A stretch of DNA of 64,000 nucleotides, taken from contig SVNT01000008.1 of assembly GCA_015066785.1 (NCBI GenBank), forward strand, positions 18,165 to 82,164, written 5' to 3'. The position numbers were made by a program, and so were the translations under genes. Source of the stretch: Ruminococcus sp. (GTDB lineage: Bacteria > Bacillota > Clostridia > Oscillospirales > Ruminococcaceae). Positions 45,806 to 53,930 of this stretch are shown here, piece by piece. Positions within the stretch are counted from its first letter, which is position 1; each line of letters starts with the position of its first letter. The notes below the pieces were generated by a model. That model saw only the letters and a list, made by a program, of their open reading frames with translations. It had not been told where the DNA came from and did no database searches.

Positions 45806-45835
45806 TTGACTTCCGGTGCATATTTGTGTTATAAT
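45806..45835 (+). promoter_or_regulatory. promoter of metA
   Basis: TTGACT (45806-45811), 18 bases, TATAAT (45830-45835), giving a leader of about 30 bases. This is too short for a SAM riboswitch or T-box. Confidence 0.7.
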
Positions 45836-45870
45836 GTGATATATCAATATCAGTATATGGAGGATATTTT

Positions 45871-46794
45871 ATGCCTATCAAAATTCCGGGTAATCTTCCT
45901 GCGTTTTCAACACTTCAGGAAGAAAAAATCTTTGCAATGACTACCGACAGGGCGGAGCATCAGGACATCCGTCCCCTTAATATAGCAATACTCAACCTCA
46001 TGCCGAAGAAAATCGAAACGGAAACGCAGATTCTCCGACTTCTGAGTAACACTCCGCTTCAGGTTGACATAGACTTTGTGCAGACAAAAACCCATGTTTC
46101 CAAGAATACATCGAGTGAGCATCTCATCAAATTCTACACAACCTTCGACGAGATAAAAAATAACCGCTATGACGGTTTCATCATAACGGGTGCGCCTGTT
46201 GAACAGATTGAATTCAACGAGGTCGATTATTGGGATGAGCTCTGCACGATAATGGAGTGGACGAAAACAAATGTATACTCCACCCTGCATATATGCTGGG
46301 GCGCTCAGGCGGGACTTTTCTATCACTACGGAATACCGAAGTACCCTCTTGACAAGAAGATGTTCGGGATATTCCCGCATTATATGACAAACCCCACTCA
46401 TCCGCTTTTAAAAGGCTTTGACGAAGTTTTCTGCGTTCCGCATTCACGCCACACGGAAGTCCGTGAGGAAGACATTGAAAAAATCGACGCACTTGAAATC
46501 CTCACAAAGTCGGATTTGTCGGGTGTACATATAGTAGCTTCGAAAAACGGAAGACAGTACTTCATCACGGGACATTCCGAATACGACCGTGACACACTTT
46601 CAAACGAATATTTCAGGGACAAGGATAAGGGTCTTCCCATTGAGATACCGTACAACTATTTCCCCGATGACAACCCCGAGAACACTCCCCTTTTTACATG
46701 GAGATGCCACGCAAACCAGATTTTCTCGAACTGGCTCAACTACTGCGTATACCAGGAAACTCCGTTCAACCTTGAAGACCTCAAGTCGTTCTAA
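45871..46794 (+). CDS. metAA: homoserine O-acetyltransferase (MetA family)
   Basis: 307 residues. Acylates homoserine in methionine synthesis. Catalytic Cys142 lies in [10 protein letters not shown], with His and Glu in the C-terminal half ([13 protein letters not shown]). GAPVEQIEF places Glu at position 111, where studied MetA proteins with Glu use acetyl-CoA and those with Gly use succinyl-CoA; acetyl transfer is therefore expected. TGGAGG lies seven bases before the ATG. Monocistronic. Confidence 0.95.
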   Translation: MPIKIPGNLPAFSTLQEEKIFAMTTDRAEHQDIRPLNIAILNLMPKKIETETQILRLLSNTPLQVDIDFVQTKTHVSKNTSSEHLIKFYTTFDEIKNNRYDGFIITGAPVEQIEFNEVDYWDELCTIMEWTKTNVYSTLHICWGAQAGLFYHYGIPKYPLDKKMFGIFPHYMTNPTHPLLKGFDEVFCVPHSRHTEVREEDIEKIDALEILTKSDLSGVHIVASKNGRQYFITGHSEYDRDTLSNEYFRDKDKGLPIEIPYNYFPDDNPENTPLFTWRCHANQIFSNWLNYCVYQETPFNLEDLKSF

Positions 46795-46828
46795 AAAAAC
46801 AAGCCTGCGAAAAACGCAGGCTGTTTTA
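46795..46828. terminator. bidirectional terminator between metA and the Hpt gene
   Basis: Stem AGCCTGCG/CGCAGGCT with GTTTTAAA on the plus side and TTGTTTTTTTAG on the minus side. Confidence 0.85.
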
Positions 46829-46833
46829 AAAAT

Positions 46834-47184
46834 CTAACCATTGATGAGAGCGACTATTCTGTCTCTTTCTTCACGGATATTTTCGGAATGTATTTCAAGG
46901 TTGTCGTATTTTCCTTCACGAAGGTCGGAAAGCATAGCCATCGAATACTCCATCAACTTAGAAAATCCGAGGTTGCCCGACACACCTTTAAGGGTATGTA
47001 CATTGATAATGGCGTTTTCGTAATCGTCCTTTTCAAGACATTCGAAAAGCCCGTGATAATTTTTGTCTTCGTGGAACTTGCCGAGGTATTTTTTATACAA
47101 TTCCTCACGTCCACAGAATCTTTCAAGTGCGCCGTCGGTGTCAACACCGTTCATTTTAAGCACAGCAATTACATTGTCTATCAT
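46834..47184 (-). CDS. histidine phosphotransfer (Hpt) domain protein
   Basis: 116 residues from the ATG at 47184 (GGAGGGG six bases upstream). A single all-helical Hpt domain with NVHTLKGVSGNLGF; the His near residue 62 is the expected phosphoacceptor. It would shuttle phosphate in a multistep two-component relay. No partner kinase or receiver is adjacent, so it is an orphan. Confidence 0.88.
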   Translation of the reverse strand: MIDNVIAVLKMNGVDTDGALERFCGREELYKKYLGKFHEDKNYHGLFECLEKDDYENAIINVHTLKGVSGNLGFSKLMEYSMAMLSDLREGKYDNLEIHSENIREERDRIVALING

Positions 47185-47277
47185 AGTACGCCCCTCCATA
47201 CTGATTCACTCATCTTTAAAATTATAACATATTATTTTTTTAAAGTCCATAGTTTTTTAAACATTCGGAGAAGATTT

Positions 47278-47964
47278 ATGAATAACCTTAAATTCAGGCA
47301 CGAATACCGCCACGAAATAAATCTCTGCGACGCAATGGCGCTGATAAGCCGCCTTAAGCTGATTGCAAAGCCCGATGTTCCGAACGGCTGCGACGACAGG
47401 ATTTTCCGTGTGCGCAGTCTGTACTTCGACAACAACGAAGACAAGGTGTTCACGGACGAGCGTGACGGCACAAACTACCGTGAGAAATTCCGACTGAGAT
47501 TTTACGGCGACAACACCGACGAGATTTTCATTGAGCGGAAAATTTCCGCCCACGGAATGATATCAAAGTTCGTTGAACCTATAACAAAGGAAGAATGTCT
47601 GTCCATAATAACCGGAGATACGGAGTTTCTGGCGCACTCGAAAAGTGCGGTGAAAACGCAGTTGTATTCCAAAATACGAACAGACGGAATATACCCGACG
47701 ACGATAGTCGAATACACCCGTGAGGCGTATGTCTATCCCATCGGGAATGTGAAAATCAACATTGACTCGCATCTGCGCAGCGGAATATTCGAGACAAGGT
47801 TTCTCGGCGACGATATTTCCACCGCAGAGGTACTGTCGGGAATAAGGCTGCTCGAAGTGAAGTACGACGAGTTTCTCCCCGAAGTAATACAGAAAATAAT
47901 ACAGCTTTCCTCACGGCCGACGGAATCGTTCTCCAAATATGCGGCGTGCAGGATTTACAGCTAG
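47278..47964 (+). CDS. VTC-domain (polyphosphate polymerase-like) protein
   Basis: 228 residues from the ATG at 47278 (CGGAG upstream). The frame is open further upstream over the Hpt gene but that is not coding. The domain has FRHEYRHEI, RVRSLYFDN, EKFRLRFYG, IERK and a late EVKYDEFLP, the charged strands lining the VTC/CYTH tunnel that binds ATP and polyphosphate. It is paired with DUF4956 17 bases downstream, a combination common in Firmicutes. Polyphosphate synthesis is plausible but unproven. Confidence 0.85.
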   Translation: MNNLKFRHEYRHEINLCDAMALISRLKLIAKPDVPNGCDDRIFRVRSLYFDNNEDKVFTDERDGTNYREKFRLRFYGDNTDEIFIERKISAHGMISKFVEPITKEECLSIITGDTEFLAHSKSAVKTQLYSKIRTDGIYPTTIVEYTREAYVYPIGNVKINIDSHLRSGIFETRFLGDDISTAEVLSGIRLLEVKYDEFLPEVIQKIIQLSSRPTESFSKYAACRIYS

Positions 47965-47980
47965 AAAGAAGTGACTGCCT

Positions 47981-48655
47981 ATGACAATAGAAGATATCAT
48001 CAATGCTAATTTTATCGAAAACTCAACTCTTTTTTCCCCGCTTGATATGATAGTGGGATTGCTGCTTGCACTCTTAATCGGCACATTCATTTTCCTGATT
48101 TACAAAAAGACATATAAAGGCGTAATGTACTCCTCGGGATTTGCCGTATCGCTCATAGGGCTTACGCTGATTACGACCTTTGTAATACTCGCCGTAACCT
48201 CGAATGTTGTCCTTTCGCTCAGTATGCTCGGTGCTCTTTCGATAGTGCGTTTCAGAACGGCAATCAAGGAGCCTCTCGACATTGTATTTCTGTTCTGGGC
48301 GATAGTTTCGGGAATTGTTATCGGTGCGGGAATTATTCCTCTCGCCATATTCGGCTCGCTTTTCATCGGAATAGTTCTGCTTGTTTTTGTGAACAAGAAG
48401 CCTGTCAGCACCCCGTACATACTTATTATCAACTGCAACGACGATTACGCCGAAGCACAGGCGATAAAAATCGTTTCTGAAAGCACAAAGCGTTATGATG
48501 TCAAGGCGAAGACAGCCTCATCGGGCAACGGAATTGAGCTGACGCTCGAAGTGCGCTTTGACGAGGCGGCTGTTTCGTTCATCAATGAGATTTCTGCGAT
48601 TGACGGTGTGACAAATGTTGCAATGGTAAGCTACAACGGAGATTATATGACATAA
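47981..48655 (+). CDS. DUF4956 membrane protein
   Basis: 224 residues. Four membrane helices (about 22-42, 52-78, 80-100 and 105-130) are followed by a cytoplasmic ferredoxin-like domain (about 140-224). The conserved segment LSMLGALSIVRFRTAIKEPLDI is typical of DUF4956, which accompanies VTC proteins. It may form the membrane part of a VTC-like polyphosphate system. The ribosome site is weak, suggesting coupling to the upstream gene. Confidence 0.85.
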   Translation: MTIEDIINANFIENSTLFSPLDMIVGLLLALLIGTFIFLIYKKTYKGVMYSSGFAVSLIGLTLITTFVILAVTSNVVLSLSMLGALSIVRFRTAIKEPLDIVFLFWAIVSGIVIGAGIIPLAIFGSLFIGIVLLVFVNKKPVSTPYILIINCNDDYAEAQAIKIVSESTKRYDVKAKTASSGNGIELTLEVRFDEAAVSFINEISAIDGVTNVAMVSYNGDYMT

Positions 48656-48661
48656 AAAGTA

Positions 48662-48691
48662 CCCCGCTATTACAAAAAGGTAATAACGGGG
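48662..48691. terminator. bidirectional terminator between DUF4956 and ZIP genes
   Basis: Stem CCCCG(C)TATTAC/GTAATA(A)CGGGG. The T tracts are short on both sides. Confidence 0.65.
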
Positions 48692-48696
48692 TCTTC

Positions 48697-49485
48697 TTAT
48701 CCCAGTGCAACGTCAAGTATCATCATGACGGTAAAGCCTGCAATAACTCCGAGAGAGGCTATACGTTTATGCTCACGGAAAGACTCGGGTATCAGCTCGG
48801 AACAGACGACGGAAATCATCGCACCTGCCGAGAATGTCAGCGCAAGGGGGAGGATTTCCCTCACCGCCATGGCACAGATGACACCTATCACGCCTGCAAT
48901 CGGCTCGACTATTCCCGACGCCTGACCGACAAGAAAGCTCTTCATCCGTGACGAACCTTCACGGCGCAGAGGCATTGCAACGCATACCCCCTCGGGAAAA
49001 TTCTGTATCCCGATGCCGAGGGCAAGCATTATCGCCGCCAGAGGTGAAGAACCCGCAACTCCCACGGCGGCACTTCCGAAAGCCACGCCTACCGCAAGAC
49101 CTTCGGGGATATTATGCAGAGTCACTGCCGCCGTAAGCAGAAGCGATCGCTTGAAGCTGTTGCCTTTATCACGCATAAACCCTGCCCGTGAAAGCAGCAT
49201 ATCGGAGGCAATAACGAAAACTCCTCCCGATATGAAGCCTGTTGCAGCGGTGAGCCACGCATTCCTGCCAAGCTCAGACGAAAGCTCTATTGCAGGAGCT
49301 ATAAGCGACCAGAACGATGCCGCAATCATCACCCCTGCGGCAAAACCCATCATAGCGTCAAGCAGACGCTGGTCAACCGAACGGACAAAAAACACAACCG
49401 ATGCCCCGAGTGCCGTGACAAGATATGTGAAAAGCGTCGCAAGAAGTCCCTGAACAACGGGCGACTGCCCTAAAAACCATTCCAT
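48697..49485 (-). CDS. ZIP family metal transporter
   Basis: 262 residues with eight predicted helices. The HNIPEGLAVGVAFG (helix IV) and QNFPEGVCVAMPL (helix V) motifs hold the binuclear metal site of ZupT-like ZIP proteins. It likely imports zinc, iron or manganese. The ribosome site (AAAGGAG) is rather far from the ATG at 49485. Monocistronic. Confidence 0.92.
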   Translation of the reverse strand: MEWFLGQSPVVQGLLATLFTYLVTALGASVVFFVRSVDQRLLDAMMGFAAGVMIAASFWSLIAPAIELSSELGRNAWLTAATGFISGGVFVIASDMLLSRAGFMRDKGNSFKRSLLLTAAVTLHNIPEGLAVGVAFGSAAVGVAGSSPLAAIMLALGIGIQNFPEGVCVAMPLRREGSSRMKSFLVGQASGIVEPIAGVIGVICAMAVREILPLALTFSAGAMISVVCSELIPESFREHKRIASLGVIAGFTVMMILDVALG

Positions 49486-49664
49486 AATCCCGATAATACG
49501 CTCCTTTCAGACAGAAAGACTGCCTGTTATCATTCTATGTATGGTCATAAAAACGGTTACCGAAAAAAATTTTTTGAAAAATGAAAAATAATCCCCCCTG
49601 CGATTGTATTGTAAGTGAAAGCAGGGAGGCTTGATGTAAATTTACAGAAGGGAGAGGAGAATGT

Positions 49665-50159
49665 ATGGAGTATTCATTCGCCGGCAACGAATACATAAAT
49701 TACATACTCGATACCTACTCGAATATGCTTATAAGGCTTGCCTTTACATATTTAAAGAACACAGCTGATGCAGAAGATATCGTGCAGGAGGTTTTTGTCG
49801 CCCTCATAAAGCGTGGGGAAGGCTTTGACAACGACGAGCACGAAAAAGCGTGGCTCATACGGGTGACAATAAACAAGTGCAAGAATTTCCTCAATTCCGG
49901 GTGGACAAAGCGCACCGTCGTGCTGGAGGATAACATCTCCACGACAGATAAGCACGACGAGGACGACATCATCGGAAAGGTGATGGCTCTGCCCGAAAAA
50001 TACCGAACGGTAATACACCTTTATTATTACGAGGAATATTCAATCGAAGAAATTGCATCGCTGTTAGGTAAAAGCAAGGGCACGATAGGCACCCGCCTTG
50101 CGAGGGGAAGAGCAAGGCTAAAGACTGACATCGAAAAGATGGGAGGTTCAGAAAAATGA
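49665..50159 (+). CDS. ECF-type RNA polymerase sigma factor
   Basis: 164 residues. Region 2 has NTADAEDIVQEVF (about 32-44) and region 4 has LPEKYRTVIHLYYYEEYSIEEIASLLGKSKGTIGTRLARGRARL. GGAGAGGAG precedes the ATG. The stop overlaps the next start by four bases (ATGA), which couples it to an anti-sigma-like membrane protein. The 180-base upstream gap has no clear sigma-A promoter, so autoregulation is possible. Confidence 0.92.
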   Translation: MEYSFAGNEYINYILDTYSNMLIRLAFTYLKNTADAEDIVQEVFVALIKRGEGFDNDEHEKAWLIRVTINKCKNFLNSGWTKRTVVLEDNISTTDKHDEDDIIGKVMALPEKYRTVIHLYYYEEYSIEEIASLLGKSKGTIGTRLARGRARLKTDIEKMGGSEK

Positions 50160-51430
50160 AAAAATCCGAATATAGAAACGAAATGGATAAAATCGTAGCG
50201 TCGGAAGGCTTCAGGGCAAGAGCCATGAACGCAATGATTGAGGCTAGGGAGAATGCTCCCGCAACGAAAAAGCCTGTTATCCGTTTCAACTACAAATATG
50301 CAACGATAGCTGCCTGCGCAGTTCTTGTGCTTGCAGTAGGCTCGATAGCATTTACGGGAGGGCTTGACAGAATGAACTCCAGCGAAATGGCGGCAGGTGG
50401 TGCGGAAGCGCCAATGGCGGCTGATACTATGGCGGGAGCGCCGTTATATCCGTACGAAGACGGCTTTGACTACTCACCTTCGGAAAATGCAGGCGTTGCG
50501 GCAGGCGAGGCTTTTGAAGACCAGAAAACCCACGACAACATAATGCCCGAAACCACAGCTGCGGCAGCAACTGCTCCCGCAGTAGAAGAAACAATGTGGG
50601 GAACCACAGCGGCAACATACGAAGAAAAACTTCCGTCGGCAACGATTACGGGCGGTGACTCTTTCAATGGAGTGTTTGCGGATTACATCGACGACAATCT
50701 CGTTTATGTCGGTGAGAAGAAATTCACATTCTATATATGCAACAAGACCGAGGAAACACTCGACCTCAACTACTACTACTCCATCGAAAAGATGAACGCC
50801 AACGGCGAGTGGGTACCCGATGAAAGAGAGCTTGTATTCATAGACCTGCTCACTTTCCTTGAGTCAGGTCAGGCATTCAAATTCACCGTTGACACAAGCT
50901 ATCTGACAGAAGGCAGATACCGTGTGATAAAGCCCGTCGGCGATATGGAGCTTATAGTTCCGTTCAATGTTGTGGATAAGGACGACATTTCCGAAACAAC
51001 GACAACAATGGTACTTGCAGGCGACGAGCCTGTTGTTGTGATGACGACATCGGGAGTGATAACAGCTCCCCAAACGACAGCCGAAGAAGAAGCTATGCTG
51101 AACGCTTACAAGATAGATGACAAAGCAAGTTATTCATCGGGCGAGGAAATTTCAGTGGGGATAGTAAATCTCGGCGGTGGGAATGCGGTAGTCGAAACAC
51201 TTCCGAAAATCCTTAAATACTCAAACGGCACATACGCCGAGGCAGGAGGGAATATGAATATTTCCTCTCCGGGAATGCCGATTGAACCGAACTCCGCAAT
51301 ATCGTTGCAGATAGGCACCGAAGGACTTTCATCGGGGAAGTACCGTGCGGTTTTCAAAATGCACAACGCCTTTGCGGTTTACGACAACGGCAGAGAGGAT
51401 ACACTTTACATCGACTTTGTGATTGAATAG
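50156..51430 (+). CDS. anti-sigma-factor-like membrane protein with extracellular beta domains
   Basis: 424 residues. A short N-terminal cytoplasmic segment (about 1-43, EYRNEMDKIVASEGFRARAMNAMIEARE) precedes one helix (about 48-68). A Thr/Ala-rich linker follows, then two Ig-like beta domains (about 160-275 and 305-424). By position and topology it should hold the ECF sigma factor inactive and sense something outside; no canonical zinc anti-sigma motif is seen. Function is inferred from the operon. Confidence 0.7.
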   Translation: MKKSEYRNEMDKIVASEGFRARAMNAMIEARENAPATKKPVIRFNYKYATIAACAVLVLAVGSIAFTGGLDRMNSSEMAAGGAEAPMAADTMAGAPLYPYEDGFDYSPSENAGVAAGEAFEDQKTHDNIMPETTAAAATAPAVEETMWGTTAATYEEKLPSATITGGDSFNGVFADYIDDNLVYVGEKKFTFYICNKTEETLDLNYYYSIEKMNANGEWVPDERELVFIDLLTFLESGQAFKFTVDTSYLTEGRYRVIKPVGDMELIVPFNVVDKDDISETTTTMVLAGDEPVVVMTTSGVITAPQTTAEEEAMLNAYKIDDKASYSSGEEISVGIVNLGGGNAVVETLPKILKYSNGTYAEAGGNMNISSPGMPIEPNSAISLQIGTEGLSSGKYRAVFKMHNAFAVYDNGREDTLYIDFVIE

Positions 51431-51446
51431 ACATCGGAGGAGAAAA

Positions 51447-53153
51447 ATGATGAATATAAAGAAACTGATTGCAGGTGCGCTTGCGCTTGTGTGTCTGTTT
51501 GCAACGGGCTGTGGCTCTGACAACAGCACAGCGGAAGCACCCGCCACAACCACAAGAATGTACACAACCACAGGAAAAAGCAACAATATCTTCAACGGCT
51601 TTTCGGGAGGCGACGCCAAGATGGAGCAGGCAATGCCCTCTACCACAGCCGCAGTAGCAGGCGGAGCTATGGAGGATTGTTGTCCGAGCGAAAACTACTA
51701 CTGTATTCCTGCACCCGATTACAACACCGAAAGCTATGCAGAAGTCAGAGAAAACCGTTTCATAAAAACGACTGAGAATGCGGTTTCTACCTTTTCGGCG
51801 GATGTGGATACGGCGTCATACTCAAACATAAGACGAATGATAACAGACGGAAATTATGTTGACCCGAATGCTGTACGAATTGAGGAAATGCTCAACTATT
51901 TCAGCTATGACTACAATGCACCCAAGGGCGATGAGCCTTTCGGTATAACAACGGAATTTATGGACTGCCCCTGGAATGACGAGGCAAAGCTGATGCTTGT
52001 GGGACTTCAGGCGCAGGAAATCGAAATGACGGAAACGCCTTCAAACATTGTGTTCCTTGTCGATGTTTCAGGCTCAATGGACTCCCCCGACAAGCTGCCG
52101 CTTGTCCAGACTGCGTTCACTATGCTGGCAGAAAATCTTTCCGAGAATGACAGAATTTCAATCGTCACATACGCAGGAAGCGACCGCATCGTTCTTTCGG
52201 GAGAAAGCGGTGCCAACAAGGCGAAGATAATAAACGCCGTATGCGACCTCACAGCAGGCGGCGGAACAAACGGCTCTGCGGGAATAAAGACTGCGTATCA
52301 GCTTGCAGAAAAGCACTTCATAGAAGGCGGAAACAACCGTGTTATCCTTGCAACAGACGGCGACCTGAATATCGGTATCACCGATAACGACGACCTCGAA
52401 AGATATATCTCCAAGAAAAAGGAGAGCGGTGTTTATCTTTCGGTGCTCGGCTTCGGAACAGGGAACATCAAGGACGACAAGATGGAAATCCTTGCGGACA
52501 AGGGCAACGGAAATTACAGCTACATCGACAGCGTTTTCGAGGCGAGAAGAGTTCTTGTTGACGAAATGGGTTCGACTCTTGTAACGGTTGCGAAGGATGT
52601 AAAGCTCCAGCTTGAATTCAATCCCGAAATCGTCGAAAAGTACCGCCTTATAGGCTATGAAAACAGAATAATGGCGGAAGAAGATTTTGACGACGACACA
52701 AAGGACGGCGGCGAAATCGGTGCAGGACACAGAGTGACCGTTCTTTACGAGATTGTTTCCACGGAACTTGATGAGGATTTTATCGCTTATGAAAACGAAA
52801 AGATTGCTGACCTTGCTATAAGATACAAGGAGCCTGACGGCAAGAAGAGCAAGCTCCTCGAATATTCTCTCGGTGAGGATGACATCGGCGGATTTTCAAA
52901 GAATTACGACGGGCTTCTCAGAGGCGGAGAAAATATAGAATTTGCCGCTTGCGTCGCAGAGTTCGGAATGATACTCAGCGAAAGCAGATACGCCGAAGAC
53001 TCCGACTGCGATGATATTCTCGAACGACTCGAAGGTATAGACTCCATAGAGGGCGACGAATTCCGTGAGGAATTTGTAGAGCTTGTGAGTGATTACAGTC
53101 AGAGAGAAGATTTCTATGACGAGCTGTACGGCTATTACGATTACTACGAATAA
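51447..53153 (+). CDS. von Willebrand factor A lipoprotein (YfbK-like)
   Basis: 568 residues from the first of two tandem ATGs (GGAGGAG upstream). The signal peptide ends in a lipobox (VCLFATGC). After a low-complexity stretch come the vWF_A N-terminal domain (STFSADVDTASYSNIRRMI, about 115-175), the VWA domain with MIDAS residues DVSGSM near 200, and the C-terminal DUF3520-like region (about 380-560). Surface-exposed metal-dependent binding is expected. Operon with the ECF sigma factor; terminator at 53158. Confidence 0.88.
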   Translation: MMNIKKLIAGALALVCLFATGCGSDNSTAEAPATTTRMYTTTGKSNNIFNGFSGGDAKMEQAMPSTTAAVAGGAMEDCCPSENYYCIPAPDYNTESYAEVRENRFIKTTENAVSTFSADVDTASYSNIRRMITDGNYVDPNAVRIEEMLNYFSYDYNAPKGDEPFGITTEFMDCPWNDEAKLMLVGLQAQEIEMTETPSNIVFLVDVSGSMDSPDKLPLVQTAFTMLAENLSENDRISIVTYAGSDRIVLSGESGANKAKIINAVCDLTAGGGTNGSAGIKTAYQLAEKHFIEGGNNRVILATDGDLNIGITDNDDLERYISKKKESGVYLSVLGFGTGNIKDDKMEILADKGNGNYSYIDSVFEARRVLVDEMGSTLVTVAKDVKLQLEFNPEIVEKYRLIGYENRIMAEEDFDDDTKDGGEIGAGHRVTVLYEIVSTELDEDFIAYENEKIADLAIRYKEPDGKKSKLLEYSLGEDDIGGFSKNYDGLLRGGENIEFAACVAEFGMILSESRYAEDSDCDDILERLEGIDSIEGDEFREEFVELVSDYSQREDFYDELYGYYDYYE

Positions 53154-53157
53154 AAAG

Positions 53158-53194
53158 AAAACCGTAAAGGGCATATCGCCTTTTACGGTTTTTT
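53158..53194. terminator. bidirectional terminator between the VWA gene and cobS
   Basis: Stem AAACCGTAAA(G)GGC/GCC(T)TTTACGGTTT with TTTTTA on the plus side and TTTCTTTTTAT on the minus side. Confidence 0.85.
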
Positions 53195-53912
53195 AATATA
53201 TAATTGCAAGTGCCACAAAGCCTATCGTTTCGGAAAGGGTGAGTGAATAACCTGCGGTATCTCCCCCTGGGAGCTTTGAACGCATAGCCACCACCGACGG
53301 AAGAATAAATCCGATAAGCATTGATATGATGAGGAGCGCCCCTCTCATCCCTACGGTGACAATGCACGCAATCACTGTTGCAAGAATAAGCAGCACCAAA
53401 ATTATCGTGCATTCGGCAATGGATTTGCTGGTACCGTTCCCCATGAATGTAGGCATCATAAAAATAAGCATAGCCGCAAGCTCACGGGAAAAAATCGGCA
53501 CGAATAAGAGCATGAGAGGCTCCTGTGAGGTTGTGACAAACTGATAGAATGCCGCAAACTGAATTAGCATCAGCACCGCAAGAGAAATAACATTCAGCGA
53601 GTTCTTGCCGTCGTTCCCCTGCCCTCTCTGGCGTGCGATAATCTCGGCACTCATATCCATGTAACCCTCAAGGTGAATGTATCCGCTGAACCAGTGCGGA
53701 AAAACTGACATCACCGCCGCAAGAACCATTGCGGGAATGTCAAATACCGCAAGCAGCGAATAGACAAACCACCAGATTACGCCGATAAAGAAACCGACAG
53801 GAATCATCCCCATAATGAGATAGCGTGAGTCGGTCTTTGCAAAATCCTTGTGAGGGAAATTTATTCTGGTATACATCGTGAACGCCGTCAGCATAGACGA
53901 TATTAAATTCAT
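53193..53912 (-). CDS. cobS: CobS-like adenosylcobinamide-GDP ribazoletransferase
   Basis: 239 residues, polytopic membrane protein with the CobS layout (start MNLISSMLTAFTMYTRIN; Leu/Ile-rich helices). The catalytic HLDGLxDTxDG segment reads HLEGYMDMSAE here, so two of three acidic positions are Glu. It would join the lower ligand to cobinamide-GDP in B12 assembly. No other cob genes are in the window. GGAGGGG precedes the start. It follows the GH4 gene by 18 bases. Confidence 0.75.
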   Translation of the reverse strand: MNLISSMLTAFTMYTRINFPHKDFAKTDSRYLIMGMIPVGFFIGVIWWFVYSLLAVFDIPAMVLAAVMSVFPHWFSGYIHLEGYMDMSAEIIARQRGQGNDGKNSLNVISLAVLMLIQFAAFYQFVTTSQEPLMLLFVPIFSRELAAMLIFMMPTFMGNGTSKSIAECTIILVLLILATVIACIVTVGMRGALLIISMLIGFILPSVVAMRSKLPGGDTAGYSLTLSETIGFVALAIIY

Positions 53913-53930
53913 AAACTCCCCTCCGTCAGA

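Noticed and set aside
45836..45870. SAM riboswitch or T-box before metA
   Set aside because: The predicted leader is about 30 bases, and no conserved core or terminator is present.
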